A DNA stretch of 64,000 nt from Burkholderia cepacia (GCF_001718835.1 NZ_CP013444.1:3162001-3226000), one strand, 5' to 3'. Positions 43,001 to 52,463 are shown, counted from the stretch's first letter. Numbers and translations are program-made. Notes: generated by a model from the letters alone, not told the origin.

Positions 43001-44314
43001 TCAGAGTCGGGCCATTTCGTCCGCAAGCCGTGCGATGCCCAGCCGCAAGTGCGCGTGCACGTCCGGTTCAAGGTCGAAATCCGTGCCGCGATCGGCGACG
43101 TCCCGCAGACGTGGCGCCATGTCGCGAAGGCGCGCTGCCAATGCGGCACGATCGAGCGCGCGATGTGTTTCTCCAGGTTGCGGCTCACTCGCCCGGACGA
43201 CTGCGTCCAGTACTCGCGCCCAATCCGGCCTGCCACCGTCATTGGCTTGCCAGCGAATGCGCCGGGCGATGCCGTCCGGATGCAAGTACATCGGCGCGAA
43301 ATCGTATAGCGGCGTAAGCGCGATGCGTCCGTCGAAATCGCGCTGCAACGCGGTGTTACGCGCGTGATTGTCCTTGTTGCCCAGTGCCAGGTTCGCGACG
43401 TCGCGACACAGATATTCACTCACCTCGGCCTGCGGGTCCGTGCATTCGCGTACGAGATGCCAGCACACTTCATCGTGAGTCGGCACGACGCCGAAACCGG
43501 CCTTGCCAGTCAACGACGCAATACTCTCCTGAGCGAGGCGGGCGACGCCGGCGGCACCGCGCACACGGTCGAAGCGAGGAATGAAGAGGGATCGGCCGCG
43601 CAGTGCGAGCGGCGCATGCACGCGCAGGCCGAGAAATTTCGCGAGCGCCATGTACGGAGCCTCGTGCCGCAGGATTTGTGCGAGACGCTCGTTCGCGCCG
43701 CGTCCGAACTTCACGATGTAGTGTTCCGTCGCTCGCTCGTCGGGCAGGGTGTGATCGAGGTAGAGGAGGCCGTCGTCGGCTCGAGTCAGCAGCAGCTTGG
43801 GCCATTCGCCCTGTACACCGGACGAGCCGGCGACAAAGAACCCATGCGTGGCAAGATATTCGCTGAACGCATCGCCGCGGGCGGCGACCTCGTCATCTGT
43901 GAAGCCCTGCAATGGCCCTCGCCGCTCGGCCAGCCATTGCGCCGCCTCCTTCACGCGAAGGTTGCCGATCGAATTGCCCGCACCCGCCAGCAACAGCGGC
44001 CAGTCGGCGCCCTCCTCCGCCGTTTCCGGCACCCCGAGGCGACGGAGCAGTTCGAGACGGCCGAAACCCTGCGGCAGCAGGTCAATCAGGAATACAGGCC
44101 AATGCGGTTGCTCCTGCGACTCGAGGCCGACCGGAAAGCGACAGGTCATTGCGTGCGCGTCCCTGGCAGCCTGGTGTTCGAACGCCCATTCGACGTCGTA
44201 TCCCGTGTACGTGCGGCAACGCCAGCCCTCCTCGGATTGGCCGAGCAGACTGACGGCGCCGACGTCATGCCAGATGCCGTCGGCGTGAAGCTGGATGGTG
44301 CACGCTTGACTCAT
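43001..44314 (-). CDS. hipA: HipA-family Ser/Thr kinase (toxin component)
   Basis: The 437-residue protein has the HipA layout. A central KLLLTRADDGLLYLDHTLPDERATEHYIVKFGRG corresponds to the ATP-binding half, LALGNKDNHARN contains the catalytic aspartate and metal-binding asparagine, and TPLYDFAPMYL is the downstream metal-site motif. HipA kinases phosphorylate targets such as glutamyl-tRNA synthetase to induce dormancy. The protein has a long N-terminal part (about 150 residues). It is first in the operon, with A/T-rich inverted repeats and a TATAAT box upstream. Confidence 0.88.
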   Translation of the reverse strand: MSQACTIQLHADGIWHDVGAVSLLGQSEEGWRCRTYTGYDVEWAFEHQAARDAHAMTCRFPVGLESQEQPHWPVFLIDLLPQGFGRLELLRRLGVPETAEEGADWPLLLAGAGNSIGNLRVKEAAQWLAERRGPLQGFTDDEVAARGDAFSEYLATHGFFVAGSSGVQGEWPKLLLTRADDGLLYLDHTLPDERATEHYIVKFGRGANERLAQILRHEAPYMALAKFLGLRVHAPLALRGRSLFIPRFDRVRGAAGVARLAQESIASLTGKAGFGVVPTHDEVCWHLVRECTDPQAEVSEYLCRDVANLALGNKDNHARNTALQRDFDGRIALTPLYDFAPMYLHPDGIARRIRWQANDGGRPDWARVLDAVVRASEPQPGETHRALDRAALAARLRDMAPRLRDVADRGTDFDLEPDVHAHLRLGIARLADEMARL

Positions 44315-44319
44315 TTTAG

Positions 44320-44373
44320 TAGAAATCTATACAAATTATGCCGACCTTCCTGCATGGATTATATAGAATTCTG
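44320..44373 (-). promoter_or_regulatory. hipA promoter region with two similar palindromic sites
   Basis: TAGAAATCTA (44320-44329) and TAGAATTCTG (44364-44373) share TAGAAWTCT and lie 44 bp apart. A TATAAT on the minus strand (44363-44358) abuts the distal site. They are candidate operators for the HipB-like protein. Confidence 0.45.
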
Positions 44374-44458
44374 CCGAAATATGAGAATGACGGGCAGGCG
44401 TTCGCCGATGAACCCTGCGCCCGCCAGCCTCCGACGCATTCCGCTCCACCCACGCGTC

Positions 44459-44493
44459 AAAAAAAAACGGCCCTCGCATCGCGCGAGAGCCGT
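44459..44493 (-). terminator. Rho-independent terminator of the porin gene
   Basis: On the minus strand an 11-bp stem with one T-G wobble (44467-44493 region, GCGAT-type loop) is followed by a run of T (the A-run 44459-44467 on plus). Confidence 0.85.
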
Positions 44494-44526
44494 ATCGAAA
44501 TCGCTGGAGAAAGTACCGCGCCGCGC

Positions 44527-45726
44527 TCAGAACGTATGCCGCACGCCCACCCGCACGAGCGTCTGCGTATCGCCGGCGGACGAGATGCCGTTGCCGACGT
44601 CGCCGACCGACGCCGTCGCGTTGACGACGTTGCCGAATGCGTCGAGCGTCTTGCCGCTCGCCTTCTGGTAGCCGACGAGGCCGTACAGCGCGGTGCGCTT
44701 CGACAGGTAGTAATACGACGCGAGGTTCAGCTGGTGATACTTCGGCGCGGCTTCGCCGCCGACCGAGCTGCCGCGCGTGAAATCGTAGCCCGCCGCGACG
44801 CGCAGCGCGGGCGACGCCTGCCACGACACGGTGCCGCCGACCGAGTTGTAGGTCGCGGTGCCCTTGAACGTCGAGAACGCGCCCGCCCGGTACTGCGTAT
44901 TGCTGTACGACAGGCCCATCGTCACCGCGCCGATCTGGTAGGTCGATGCGGCCGCAACGATCTGCATGCTCTTCGACGACGCGAAGCCCTCGTTGATCGA
45001 CGACGCGAACGTGCCGTCATACGAGCCGGTCCATGCGCCGCCGTTCGCGCCGAACGCGTTCGTCGCGTACAGGTACGCGGCGCCGATCGCGAACGGCCCG
45101 TTCACGTACTGGCCGCCGACGCTCCACGTGTTCTGGTTCTTCACGCTGCCGGCCTGGTTGCCGAAGCCGTACAGCGCGCCGAACGTGAAGCCGCCGAACT
45201 TCGGGCTGACGTACTTGACCGAGTTGTTCTCGCGCGACTGGTTGTCGATGTTGTCGAGATCGCCCGGATGCGCGCCCATCCCGGTCAGGAACGAGCCGGG
45301 CCCGATCGAGCCGACGAAATCGACGACCGGATCATACTGGCGGCCCATCGTCAACGTGCCGTAGCGCGTGCTCGACAACCCCATCCACGACTGCCGGCCG
45401 AACATGCGACCGCCCTGGCCGAGCTGCCCGTTGCCGATGTTGAAGCCGCTCTCGAGCTGGAACACCGCGGCGAGCCCGTCGCCAAGGTCTTCCTTGCCTT
45501 TCAGCCCCCAGCGGCTGCCGGACCACGTGCCGCTCGCGAAGCTGTAGCTCGATGCGCCGCGATACGCGACCGGCGAGCCCAGCGAACCCTTGCTCGTCGC
45601 GACGCGCTGGTTGCTCGCGTACCCCAGCCCCGCGTCGACGATCCCGTAGAGCGTGACGGTGCCTTGCGCATGCGCCGCGGTGCCAAGGCAGCCGGCGGCG
45701 CAGAGCGCCAAAGTGATCTTCTTCAT
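44527..45726 (-). CDS. Gram-negative outer-membrane porin
   Basis: The 399-residue protein has a signal peptide (MKKITLALCAAGCLGTAAHA), mature start QGTVTLYGIVDAGLGY and C-terminal aromatic RVGVRHTF, the classic beta-proteobacterial trimeric porin pattern. Loop 3-like GRQYDPVVDFV is visible. It forms a 16-strand channel for small solutes in the outer membrane. It is transcribed alone, with AGGAA before the ATG and an intrinsic terminator after the stop. Confidence 0.95.
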   Translation of the reverse strand: MKKITLALCAAGCLGTAAHAQGTVTLYGIVDAGLGYASNQRVATSKGSLGSPVAYRGASSYSFASGTWSGSRWGLKGKEDLGDGLAAVFQLESGFNIGNGQLGQGGRMFGRQSWMGLSSTRYGTLTMGRQYDPVVDFVGSIGPGSFLTGMGAHPGDLDNIDNQSRENNSVKYVSPKFGGFTFGALYGFGNQAGSVKNQNTWSVGGQYVNGPFAIGAAYLYATNAFGANGGAWTGSYDGTFASSINEGFASSKSMQIVAAASTYQIGAVTMGLSYSNTQYRAGAFSTFKGTATYNSVGGTVSWQASPALRVAAGYDFTRGSSVGGEAAPKYHQLNLASYYYLSKRTALYGLVGYQKASGKTLDAFGNVVNATASVGDVGNGISSAGDTQTLVRVGVRHTF

Positions 45727-45794
45727 GTAGAGGATTCCTGTCTATTGATTCGATGCCACCTGAAACGATGCATCCCCCCGAGCGAGATGCCGAC

Positions 45795-46367
45795 CTACGC
45801 CGAATCGGACAGCCACCGCGCGACACGCGCGACGAGCAGGTCCGCTTCGCCGAAGCACTCGACGCCCGCCACCTGCGGCGCGTCGCAAATCGTGAACACC
45901 GGCTTGCCCCATTGCAGGCCGAGCGCGATCTCGGACAGCGTGCCGAGGCCGCCGCCCACCGCAACCAGGCACAGCGATGCGCGCGCGATCAGCGCATTGC
46001 GCGTGATGCCCAGACCGGTCGGCAGCGCGACGCTCAGGTACGGGTTCGCCTCCTGCGCATCGTCCTCGGGCAACAGCCCGATCGCGCACCCGCCGGCCGC
46101 ATGCGCGCCGCGCGCGGCGGCCTCCATCACGCCCTGCTTGCCGCCGCCGACGAGCGCGACGCCCGCCGCCGCGATGCCGTATGCGATCTGCTCGGCGATG
46201 CGCATTTGCATGTCGGTCGCATCGCGCGGCCCGATCACGCCGATCGGCATCCGGTGCCGGCGCGCGCCGCGCTGCCGCTGCGCGAGCCGCGCGAGCGCGT
46301 CGCGCGCGTCCTCCGACCATTCACATTCAATGACGCCGTTGCCGAACAAGGCCTTCCCCCAGTGCAA
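45795..46367 (-). CDS. LOG/TIGR00725-like Rossmann-fold nucleotide-binding protein
   Basis: The 190-residue protein shows GVALVGGGKQGVMEAAARGA and VAVGGGLGTLSEIALGLQWGKPV, the two glycine-rich motifs of the LOG/YvdD-like fold. The gene begins either at a TTG (46367) inside the end of the ABC permease gene or at an ATG (46250) where the fold itself begins. The extension (HWGKALFGNGVIECEWSEDARDAL) looks like real protein, so I keep the longer form with caution. Function is unknown; relatives hydrolyse cytokinin riboside monophosphates or bind nucleotides. Confidence 0.75.
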   Translation of the reverse strand: MHWGKALFGNGVIECEWSEDARDALARLAQRQRGARRHRMPIGVIGPRDATDMQMRIAEQIAYGIAAAGVALVGGGKQGVMEAAARGAHAAGGCAIGLLPEDDAQEANPYLSVALPTGLGITRNALIARASLCLVAVGGGLGTLSEIALGLQWGKPVFTICDAPQVAGVECFGEADLLVARVARWLSDSA

Positions 46368-47157
46368 GAACGCAGGTGCAGAGCGCCGTCAGCACGATCG
46401 ACAGCACGGCCGCCTGCGAGAAATCGGTTTGCCCGTCCGACAGCTTCAGGTACATCAGCAGCGGCAGGATGTTGATTTGCGTGCCGGCCAGCGCGAGCGC
46501 CGTGCCGTAGGTGCCGAGCGCGATCGCCGTCACGAGGCACCACGCGGACGCGACCGACGGCCACAGCTCGCGCCACGCGACGTCGAGCCACGCGCGCCAC
46601 GGCCGCGCGCCGAGCGTCAGCGCCGCTTCGAGCGGCCGCCGGTCGAGATTCGCGAGCGCCGGATAGATCATCAGCGCGACGCGCGGGATCAGGTAATACG
46701 CGTAGGCAACGGCGAGCCCCGGCATCGTGTAGATCGCGCCGCCGATCACGTTCTGGTCGGCCCCCAGCGACGCCAGCAGCGCGGTGACGAAGCCGGCGCG
46801 GCCGAACGCGAGGATGAAGCCGTACGCGATCACCAGCCCGGAGAACGCGAGCGGCACGCCGAGCAGCGCGAGCGACCAGTGGCGGCGGGCGGGCGACTGC
46901 CCCGCCAGCGCGAAAGCGACCGGCACGCCGACCCCGACCGACAGCGTGCCGGCGCCGACCGCCAGCGCCAGCGAGCGCGCGACCGCATCGGCGACGAGCG
47001 GATCGCGCAGCACCGCGGCGAACGCGCGGCCGCCGTCCGTGAAGGCCGCGCCGACGAGCGCCGCGAGCGGCAGGACGAAGAACACCGCGAGCAATCCCGC
47101 GGCCGGCGCCGCGCCGAAGCGGCGCAACGCGCCGCGTTCCGGTAGAGTGGCCTGCAT
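46327..47157 (-). CDS. ABC transporter permease (second permease of the operon)
   Basis: The 276-residue protein has six membrane helices. The EAA-loop region LEAALTLGARPWRAWLDVAWRELWP is the cytoplasmic contact for the ATPase. It belongs to the PotB/FbpB/PhnU-like permease group. AGGAG stands before the ATG at 47157. It follows the binding-protein gene by 10 bp. Confidence 0.88.
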   Translation of the reverse strand: MQATLPERGALRRFGAAPAAGLLAVFFVLPLAALVGAAFTDGGRAFAAVLRDPLVADAVARSLALAVGAGTLSVGVGVPVAFALAGQSPARRHWSLALLGVPLAFSGLVIAYGFILAFGRAGFVTALLASLGADQNVIGGAIYTMPGLAVAYAYYLIPRVALMIYPALANLDRRPLEAALTLGARPWRAWLDVAWRELWPSVASAWCLVTAIALGTYGTALALAGTQINILPLLMYLKLSDGQTDFSQAAVLSIVLTALCTCVLALGEGLVRQRRH

Positions 47158-47167
47158 CTCGCGCTCC

Positions 47168-48256
47168 TTACTTGCCGAGCGTCGCCTGCGACCACAACTG
47201 GTCGACCTCGGCCTTGCGCGCCGCCGCCTTCGCGACGTCGAGCGGGCGCACCTGCGGCGCATTCGGCAGCTTCGCCGCGACGTCCGGCGCCACCGGCGTG
47301 CCGGGCACCGCCGGACGCACGTAGCCTTGCGCGAACAGCGCCTGCCCGACGTCGCTCATCACGAGGTTGAGCCACAGCTGCGCGGCGGCCGGGTTCGGGC
47401 CGTTCTTCACGAGGCTCATCGCGTACGGCGCCGACACGCTGCCGTCCTGCGGAATCACGACTTCCGCCGCGTCGCCCATCCCGTCCGCGTATTTCGCCTT
47501 GAGCCCGTCGTTCTCGTAGCCGATCAGGATCGGGATCTCGCCTTTCACGAACTTCGCATAGGGCGTCGTGCCCTCGACGCGCAGCACGTTGCCCGCGTTC
47601 TTCAGCTTGCCGAAGAATTCCGCGCCCGGCTTCGGGTTCTCGACGCTGCCGCCGTTCGCATACGCGGCCGCGAACACCGCCACCTGCCCCTGCCCGGTCG
47701 AGCGCGGATCGAGATAGACGACTGCGTTACGGTACTCGGGCTTCAGCAGGTCGGACCAGCGCTGCGGCACGCTCTTGACGAGCTTCTTGTTGACGAGGAA
47801 CGCGATGTTCAGCGAGTGCACCGCGAACCAGCGGGCGTCGGCCGCGCGGAACACCGCCGGCAGCTTGTCGAAGTTGAGCGGCTTGAACGGCGCGACCACG
47901 TCCTTGCCCGCCGCATCGAGCGCCGACGCGGCAAAGTAGTACGCGGTGTCGGCCTGCGGGCGGCGACGCGACTTGTCGAGCGCGACGACGGTGGCCGCCG
48001 AGCCGATATCGTTGTACGTGATCTCGACCTTCGGATAGCGCTTGCGGAATTCGGCGAACAGCGCCTTCCAGTTCGCCCATTCCGGCCCCGTGTCGAACGA
48101 CACGACGAGCCCTTCGTCGGCAGCCTTCTCGTACAGCGCGTCTTCGCCTGGATAGAGCGGCGCGGCGTGGGCGCCCAGCGGCGCGAGCGTCGCGAGCGCG
48201 CAGAGCGCCAGCAGGCGGCGGCGCATCGTTTTGAGGAACAGGCGGCGTGCAGACAT
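47168..48256 (-). CDS. ABC transporter periplasmic substrate-binding protein
   Basis: The 362-residue protein has a signal peptide (MRRRLLALCALATLAPLGAHA) and the type II binding-protein fold of the iron/polyamine/phosphonate group: GPEWANWKALFAEFRKRYPKVEITYNDIGSAA at the start and PVAPDVAAKLP near the end. The substrate is not clear; Fe3+, thiamine, polyamine and 2-aminoethylphosphonate binders all look alike at this level. CGGAGA precedes the ATG at 48256. It sits between the ATPase and the second permease. Confidence 0.85.
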   Translation of the reverse strand: MSARRLFLKTMRRRLLALCALATLAPLGAHAAPLYPGEDALYEKAADEGLVVSFDTGPEWANWKALFAEFRKRYPKVEITYNDIGSAATVVALDKSRRRPQADTAYYFAASALDAAGKDVVAPFKPLNFDKLPAVFRAADARWFAVHSLNIAFLVNKKLVKSVPQRWSDLLKPEYRNAVVYLDPRSTGQGQVAVFAAAYANGGSVENPKPGAEFFGKLKNAGNVLRVEGTTPYAKFVKGEIPILIGYENDGLKAKYADGMGDAAEVVIPQDGSVSAPYAMSLVKNGPNPAAAQLWLNLVMSDVGQALFAQGYVRPAVPGTPVAPDVAAKLPNAPQVRPLDVAKAAARKAEVDQLWSQATLGK

Positions 48257-48294
48257 CGTGAATCTCCGTTGAATGAATGGGGTCGCCCGCGTGC

Positions 48295-49326
48295 TTACGC
48301 GGCGGGCAGCACGAGCAGATGGCGCGGCTCGATCGAGATGCAGCGCGCGGGCAGTTCGCGCCCTTCGCACAGCAACGCGTCGGTTCCGCCCGCCGGCACG
48401 AAGTCGAAACGCTGCGTCGCGCCGAAGTAGCGCACCTCGCCGATCCGGCCGTCGATGCGGTTCACCGCGTACGCGGGCGGATCGGGCTGCACGTGCTCGG
48501 GCCGCACCAGCACGTCGACCGTGTCACCCGGCCGGTGCGCGCCCGTCTCGGCGCACAGCGTCGTGAAGCGCACGTCGACCGCGCCCTGCGCGAGCACGCG
48601 GCCGCGCAGCACCGTCGAATGGCCGACGAAGCGGGCGACCTGCGCGCTGGCCGGACGCTCGTACAGGTCGCGCGGCGTGCCGGCCTGCAGCATGCGGCCG
48701 CCGTCGACGATCGCGACGCGGTCGGCCATGCTCAGCGCCTCGTCCTGGTCGTGCGTGACGAGCAGCGTCGTCGCGCCGCACGCGCGCTGCAGCGCGCGGA
48801 TCTCGTCGCGCAGCTGATGACGGATGCCGGCGTCGAGCGCCGCGAGCGGCTCGTCGAGCAGCAGCAGCTTCGGTTCGATCACGAGCGCCCGGGCCAGCGC
48901 GACGCGCTGCTGCTGCCCGCCGGACAGCATCGCGATGCCGCGATCCGCATGCGCCGACAGGCCGACCCGCTCGAGCATCTCCAGCGCGCGCCGGCGCCGG
49001 GCGTCGGCCGCGACGCCGCGCATGCGCAGGCCGTACGCGACGTTGTCGACGACCGACAGGTTCGGAAACAGCGCGTAATGCTGGAACACCATGCCCACCT
49101 CGCGCTGCCACACGGGCACGCCCGCCACGTCGTCGCCGCCGATCGCGATGCGGCCGCGCCAGCCGTCGAGCAGGCCGGCGGCGAGCCGCAGCAGCGTGGA
49201 TTTGCCGGAGCCGCTGCGCCCCATCACGGCGAGCAGCTCGCCTTGCGTAGCGGACAGCGTGACGTCGTCAACGCCGTGACGCGCGCCGGGATACTGGAAA
49301 CTGACGTGTTCGAAATCGAGACTCAT
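48295..49326 (-). CDS. ABC transporter ATP-binding protein
   Basis: The 343-residue ATPase has Walker A GRSGSGKST, Q-loop VFQHYALFP, signature LSGGQQQRVALARAL and Walker B LLLLDEPLAALD, with the H-loop in VTHDQDEALSMADR. The C-terminal TOBE-like regulatory domain (VLVRPEHVQPDPPAYAV) is typical of PotA/FbpC/PhnT importers. It energises uptake through the two permeases of this operon. Confidence 0.93.
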   Translation of the reverse strand: MSLDFEHVSFQYPGARHGVDDVTLSATQGELLAVMGRSGSGKSTLLRLAAGLLDGWRGRIAIGGDDVAGVPVWQREVGMVFQHYALFPNLSVVDNVAYGLRMRGVAADARRRRALEMLERVGLSAHADRGIAMLSGGQQQRVALARALVIEPKLLLLDEPLAALDAGIRHQLRDEIRALQRACGATTLLVTHDQDEALSMADRVAIVDGGRMLQAGTPRDLYERPASAQVARFVGHSTVLRGRVLAQGAVDVRFTTLCAETGAHRPGDTVDVLVRPEHVQPDPPAYAVNRIDGRIGEVRYFGATQRFDFVPAGGTDALLCEGRELPARCISIEPRHLLVLPAA

Positions 49327-49333
49327 GACGGAC

Positions 49334-50185
49334 TCACTTCAGACGTTGCACGGTGCTGACGGACACGAGCGTCGCCAGCACGGCGAGCACGAGCAGCACG
49401 ACGGTGGCCGCGCACGCCATCCCCGACGCGCCGTAGAACGCCTGCAGCAGCACGATCGGGTAGTTGCGATAGCGGAAGCCCGCGATCAGGTTCGACACCT
49501 GGAATTCGCCGATCGACAGCGCGGCCACCATCACGAGCCCGGAAAACAGGCTGTGCCGCAGGTTCGGCAGCACGATCGTGAAGAACTGGCGCAGCGGCGT
49601 CGCGCCGAGCGTCGCCGCGCAGGCCTCAAGGCGCTCGAGGCCGAGATGGCGCAGGTCGCTGAGCAGGGTCTGCAGCAGGTACGGCAGCGTCAACACCGCG
49701 TGGGCCGCGATCATCAGCGGCAGCGTGCCCATCCACGGCAGCGTGTCGCCGCTGAAGATCGCGATATAGCCGAAGCCGAGCGTCAGCGCCGGCACGCCGA
49801 CCGGCATCAGCATCACGATGCGTGTCGCGACGCCGCGCCCGGCCTGCGCACGGTGATGCAGCGCGTACGCGAGCGGCAGGCCGACCACGGCATTGAGCGC
49901 GCAGCATGCCAGCGCGACCATCAGGCTCACGCCGAACGCGCGGGTGAAGCTCCCGTTCGCGGCCAGATCGGCGAACCAGTGCCCGGTGAAGCCGCTGGGC
50001 AGCAGCGTGTTCGTCCACGACTGGCCGACGGAGCCGATCAGCAGCAGCGCGATCGGCAGCAGCAGGTAGACCCCGAACACCGCGACGAGCGCCTGCAGCA
50101 CGAAGCGCCACGCGCCCGGGCGCACGGCTTTGTTACGACGAATCGGAACACCATCGGCCAGTGCCGGGGCGGTAGACGGATGCAT
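49334..50185 (-). CDS. ABC transporter permease (first gene of the operon)
   Basis: The 283-residue protein has six membrane helices and the EAA-type loop LERLEACAATLGATPLRQFFTIVLPNLR. It heads an operon of permease, ATPase, binding protein, permease and LOG-like protein with gaps of 7-38 bp. The divergent LysR gene lies 162 bp away and is the probable regulator. Confidence 0.88.
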   Translation of the reverse strand: MHPSTAPALADGVPIRRNKAVRPGAWRFVLQALVAVFGVYLLLPIALLLIGSVGQSWTNTLLPSGFTGHWFADLAANGSFTRAFGVSLMVALACCALNAVVGLPLAYALHHRAQAGRGVATRIVMLMPVGVPALTLGFGYIAIFSGDTLPWMGTLPLMIAAHAVLTLPYLLQTLLSDLRHLGLERLEACAATLGATPLRQFFTIVLPNLRHSLFSGLVMVAALSIGEFQVSNLIAGFRYRNYPIVLLQAFYGASGMACAATVVLLVLAVLATLVSVSTVQRLK

Positions 50186-50347
50186 GGGTACGCTCGCTGC
50201 CGATGAGGAAAAACGTCGCGCAGCGCCCGCCGGAAGGAGGCTGCACGCTTGATCGAGACGGACGCAGTGTGCGGTTCCGACATGGCATCGTCATGAAAAA
50301 AACGTACAAAGCCCGCATCGATCTGTGCGCGTAGGGAATAGTCGGCG

Positions 50348-51244
50348 ATGAAGCACCTGTATCCGAACGTGGCGGAACTGCATGCGTTCGCCAGTTCTGC
50401 GAAGTACCTGAATTTCTCGTACGCGGCGCGGGAGCTGGGCCTGACGCCCAGCGCGGTGAGCCGGCAGATCGCGAATCTCGAAGCGCTGTTCGGCGTGAAG
50501 CTGTTCGTGCGCGAGGGACGCAATCTCGCGCTGACGCGCGCCGGGCAGGTGTACCACGCACGCGTCGTCGGGCCGCTGCGCGAGATCGGCAACGCATCGA
50601 TCGAACTGCTGAGCGCACGCGAGAACAGCGACCTGCTGACGATCGCGAGCGTGCCGACCTTTACGACCAAGTGGCTCGTGCCGCGGCTCGCGCGCTTTCT
50701 CGCCAGCGCGCCGAGCGTCACGCTAAGCTTTCGCCGCCATCTCGCGCACGGCGACATGTTCCCGTTCGGGCTCGACGCGGCGATCCGCTACGGCGACGGC
50801 GCATGGGAAGGCGTGCGAAGCGATTACCTGGACGGGCGGACCTTCGCGCCGGTGTGCACGCGCGAATTCGCGGACCGGCATGCGCTGCGCGCGCCCGCCG
50901 ACGCCGCGGCCGCGCCGCGTCTCGTGCACGAGCAGGCCGAGATCGCGTGGTCCGCATGGGCGGAGCGTCATCGCGTGACGCAGATGAACGCGCTCGCGGG
51001 GCCGCGCTTCGAACAGTATTCGGTGCTGATCCAGGCGGCGCAGGCGGGGCTCGGGATCGCCCTCGTGCCGCGCTTCCTGATCCTCGACAACCTTGCGGCC
51101 GGCACACTCGTCGAGCCGTTCGACGCGCCGGTCGACGTCGACGCGCAGGGGCACTACCTGTGCTACGCGCCGGAGCGCATCGAGACGAGCGAAGCGTTGC
51201 GGCGCTTCAGGGAATGGATGCTGGACGAATGCGCGAGCGGGTGA
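50348..51244 (+). CDS. LysR-family regulator divergent from the ABC importer
   Basis: The 298-residue protein has the winged helix FASSAKYLNFSYAARELGLTPSAVSRQIANLEALFGVKLFVREG and a GcvA-like effector domain (IASVPTFTTKWLVPRLARFLASAPSVTLSF, GLGIALVPRFLI). The back-to-back position with the ABC operon suggests that it senses the imported compound. Confidence 0.9.
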   Translation: MKHLYPNVAELHAFASSAKYLNFSYAARELGLTPSAVSRQIANLEALFGVKLFVREGRNLALTRAGQVYHARVVGPLREIGNASIELLSARENSDLLTIASVPTFTTKWLVPRLARFLASAPSVTLSFRRHLAHGDMFPFGLDAAIRYGDGAWEGVRSDYLDGRTFAPVCTREFADRHALRAPADAAAAPRLVHEQAEIAWSAWAERHRVTQMNALAGPRFEQYSVLIQAAQAGLGIALVPRFLILDNLAAGTLVEPFDAPVDVDAQGHYLCYAPERIETSEALRRFREWMLDECASG

Positions 51245-51344
51245 AGCGAGGCTGCCGACGGTACGCCGTCACGAAGCCGGCCCGAACGCGCCGGCTATAC
51301 TTGCCGCCTTCCAACAATCAACAAAAACGAATTCGGAGAGGGCA

Positions 51345-52463
51345 ATGAACAAGCATCACGCGGGCGCACGCGGTCCAGTCTGGAAACGCATCGCGGCAAC
51401 CGCGCTTGCCGCGGCATGCATGGCCGCCACGGCCAGCGCCGCGCAAGCCGCCGACAACGCCGCGTCCCGCCACTACCTGAGCCTGAGCCGCGACGGCGCC
51501 GGCAAGCTGCCGTGGAGCGACGAACCCTACAGCTGGACCACGCACGACGGCAAGGTGCTGCGCGAGGGCGTGACCGACGCAAACGGACGCGCGGCCGTTG
51601 CGCGGCAAGCGGGCGAGACGCGCTACGCGCTGGACACGATCAATCTCCGCTGGATCTACACGGTCGACAACGCATGCTGGGCGCGCCAGGGCGCCGACTT
51701 CGGGCGCTGCGTCAAGATGGTCGACACGGTCGACAAGGTCTCGCAGCGGCGCGAAGAGGAGGAGCGCGCCGAGAAGGAGGAAGCGAAGACGCGGCGCGAT
51801 GCGGCGCTGGCTCGCTATCGCAAGGCCGCGGCGGCCAACGACGACGAACTCGCGTGGCTGGGCCCGCTGCCGGCCGAATGGTCCGTCGACGACGCTAGCC
51901 ATCAGATCGGGGACGTCTTCCACAAGATCGAGCACGACCTCGACACCATGAGCGCCGCCGACATCGACGTGTCCCGCTTCGTGTGCAGGTCGCCCGCCCA
52001 GATCGGCCCGGCTCCGGACCAGCAGGCCGTCGTCGATTATCTGGACAGCCTGCGCACGCCCGGCACGACGACGCGCCAGCAATGGCGGGCGCTCGTCGAC
52101 GCCGCGCGCAAGGGCAACTGGCTCGCGCGGCTGCAGATCTTCGTCGCGCTCGGCTCGCGCCCGAAGGACGACCTCGTCAGCCAGTACCGGCGGGGGCAAT
52201 TGATGGCGTGGCTGCAGGCGAACCACGTCGGTGCGCTGTACACCTACTACCTGGGCGAACTCGCCGCAACCGGCTATTTCGAGGGCCCCAGCCCGGGCCC
52301 CAGCTCGCCGATCTACCTGTACGCGGCGATGCGCGGCAGCTATGCGGCGATGAAAAAAGCCGGTGACGCGCTAGCTGGCGACGACGATCCGAAAACCCGG
52401 GCAAGCGGCGAGCGCATGCGCGACTGTGCAGTGAAGATGATGCCGGTGCTGTTCGCGAAGTAA
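51345..52463 (+). CDS. Exported protein of unknown function
   Basis: The 372-residue product has a signal peptide (ATALAAACMAATASAAQA). The first mature part reads like a small beta-rich module (TTHDGKVLREGVTDANGRAAV), followed by a highly charged coiled-coil-like stretch (RREEEERAEKEEAKTRRDAALARY) and a helical C-terminal domain with LQIFVALGSRP. I do not recognise a family. CGGAGAGGG precedes the ATG. It is transcribed alone between the LysR gene and the convergent phosphodiesterase-like gene. Confidence 0.75.
   Translation: MNKHHAGARGPVWKRIAATALAAACMAATASAAQAADNAASRHYLSLSRDGAGKLPWSDEPYSWTTHDGKVLREGVTDANGRAAVARQAGETRYALDTINLRWIYTVDNACWARQGADFGRCVKMVDTVDKVSQRREEEERAEKEEAKTRRDAALARYRKAAAANDDELAWLGPLPAEWSVDDASHQIGDVFHKIEHDLDTMSAADIDVSRFVCRSPAQIGPAPDQQAVVDYLDSLRTPGTTTRQQWRALVDAARKGNWLARLQIFVALGSRPKDDLVSQYRRGQLMAWLQANHVGALYTYYLGELAATGYFEGPSPGPSSPIYLYAAMRGSYAAMKKAGDALAGDDDPKTRASGERMRDCAVKMMPVLFAK

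Noticed and set aside
44338..47145. 935-codon plus-strand frame across porin, LOG-like and permease genes
   Set aside because: It spans three minus-strand genes and two intergenic gaps with no family features, so it is a shadow.
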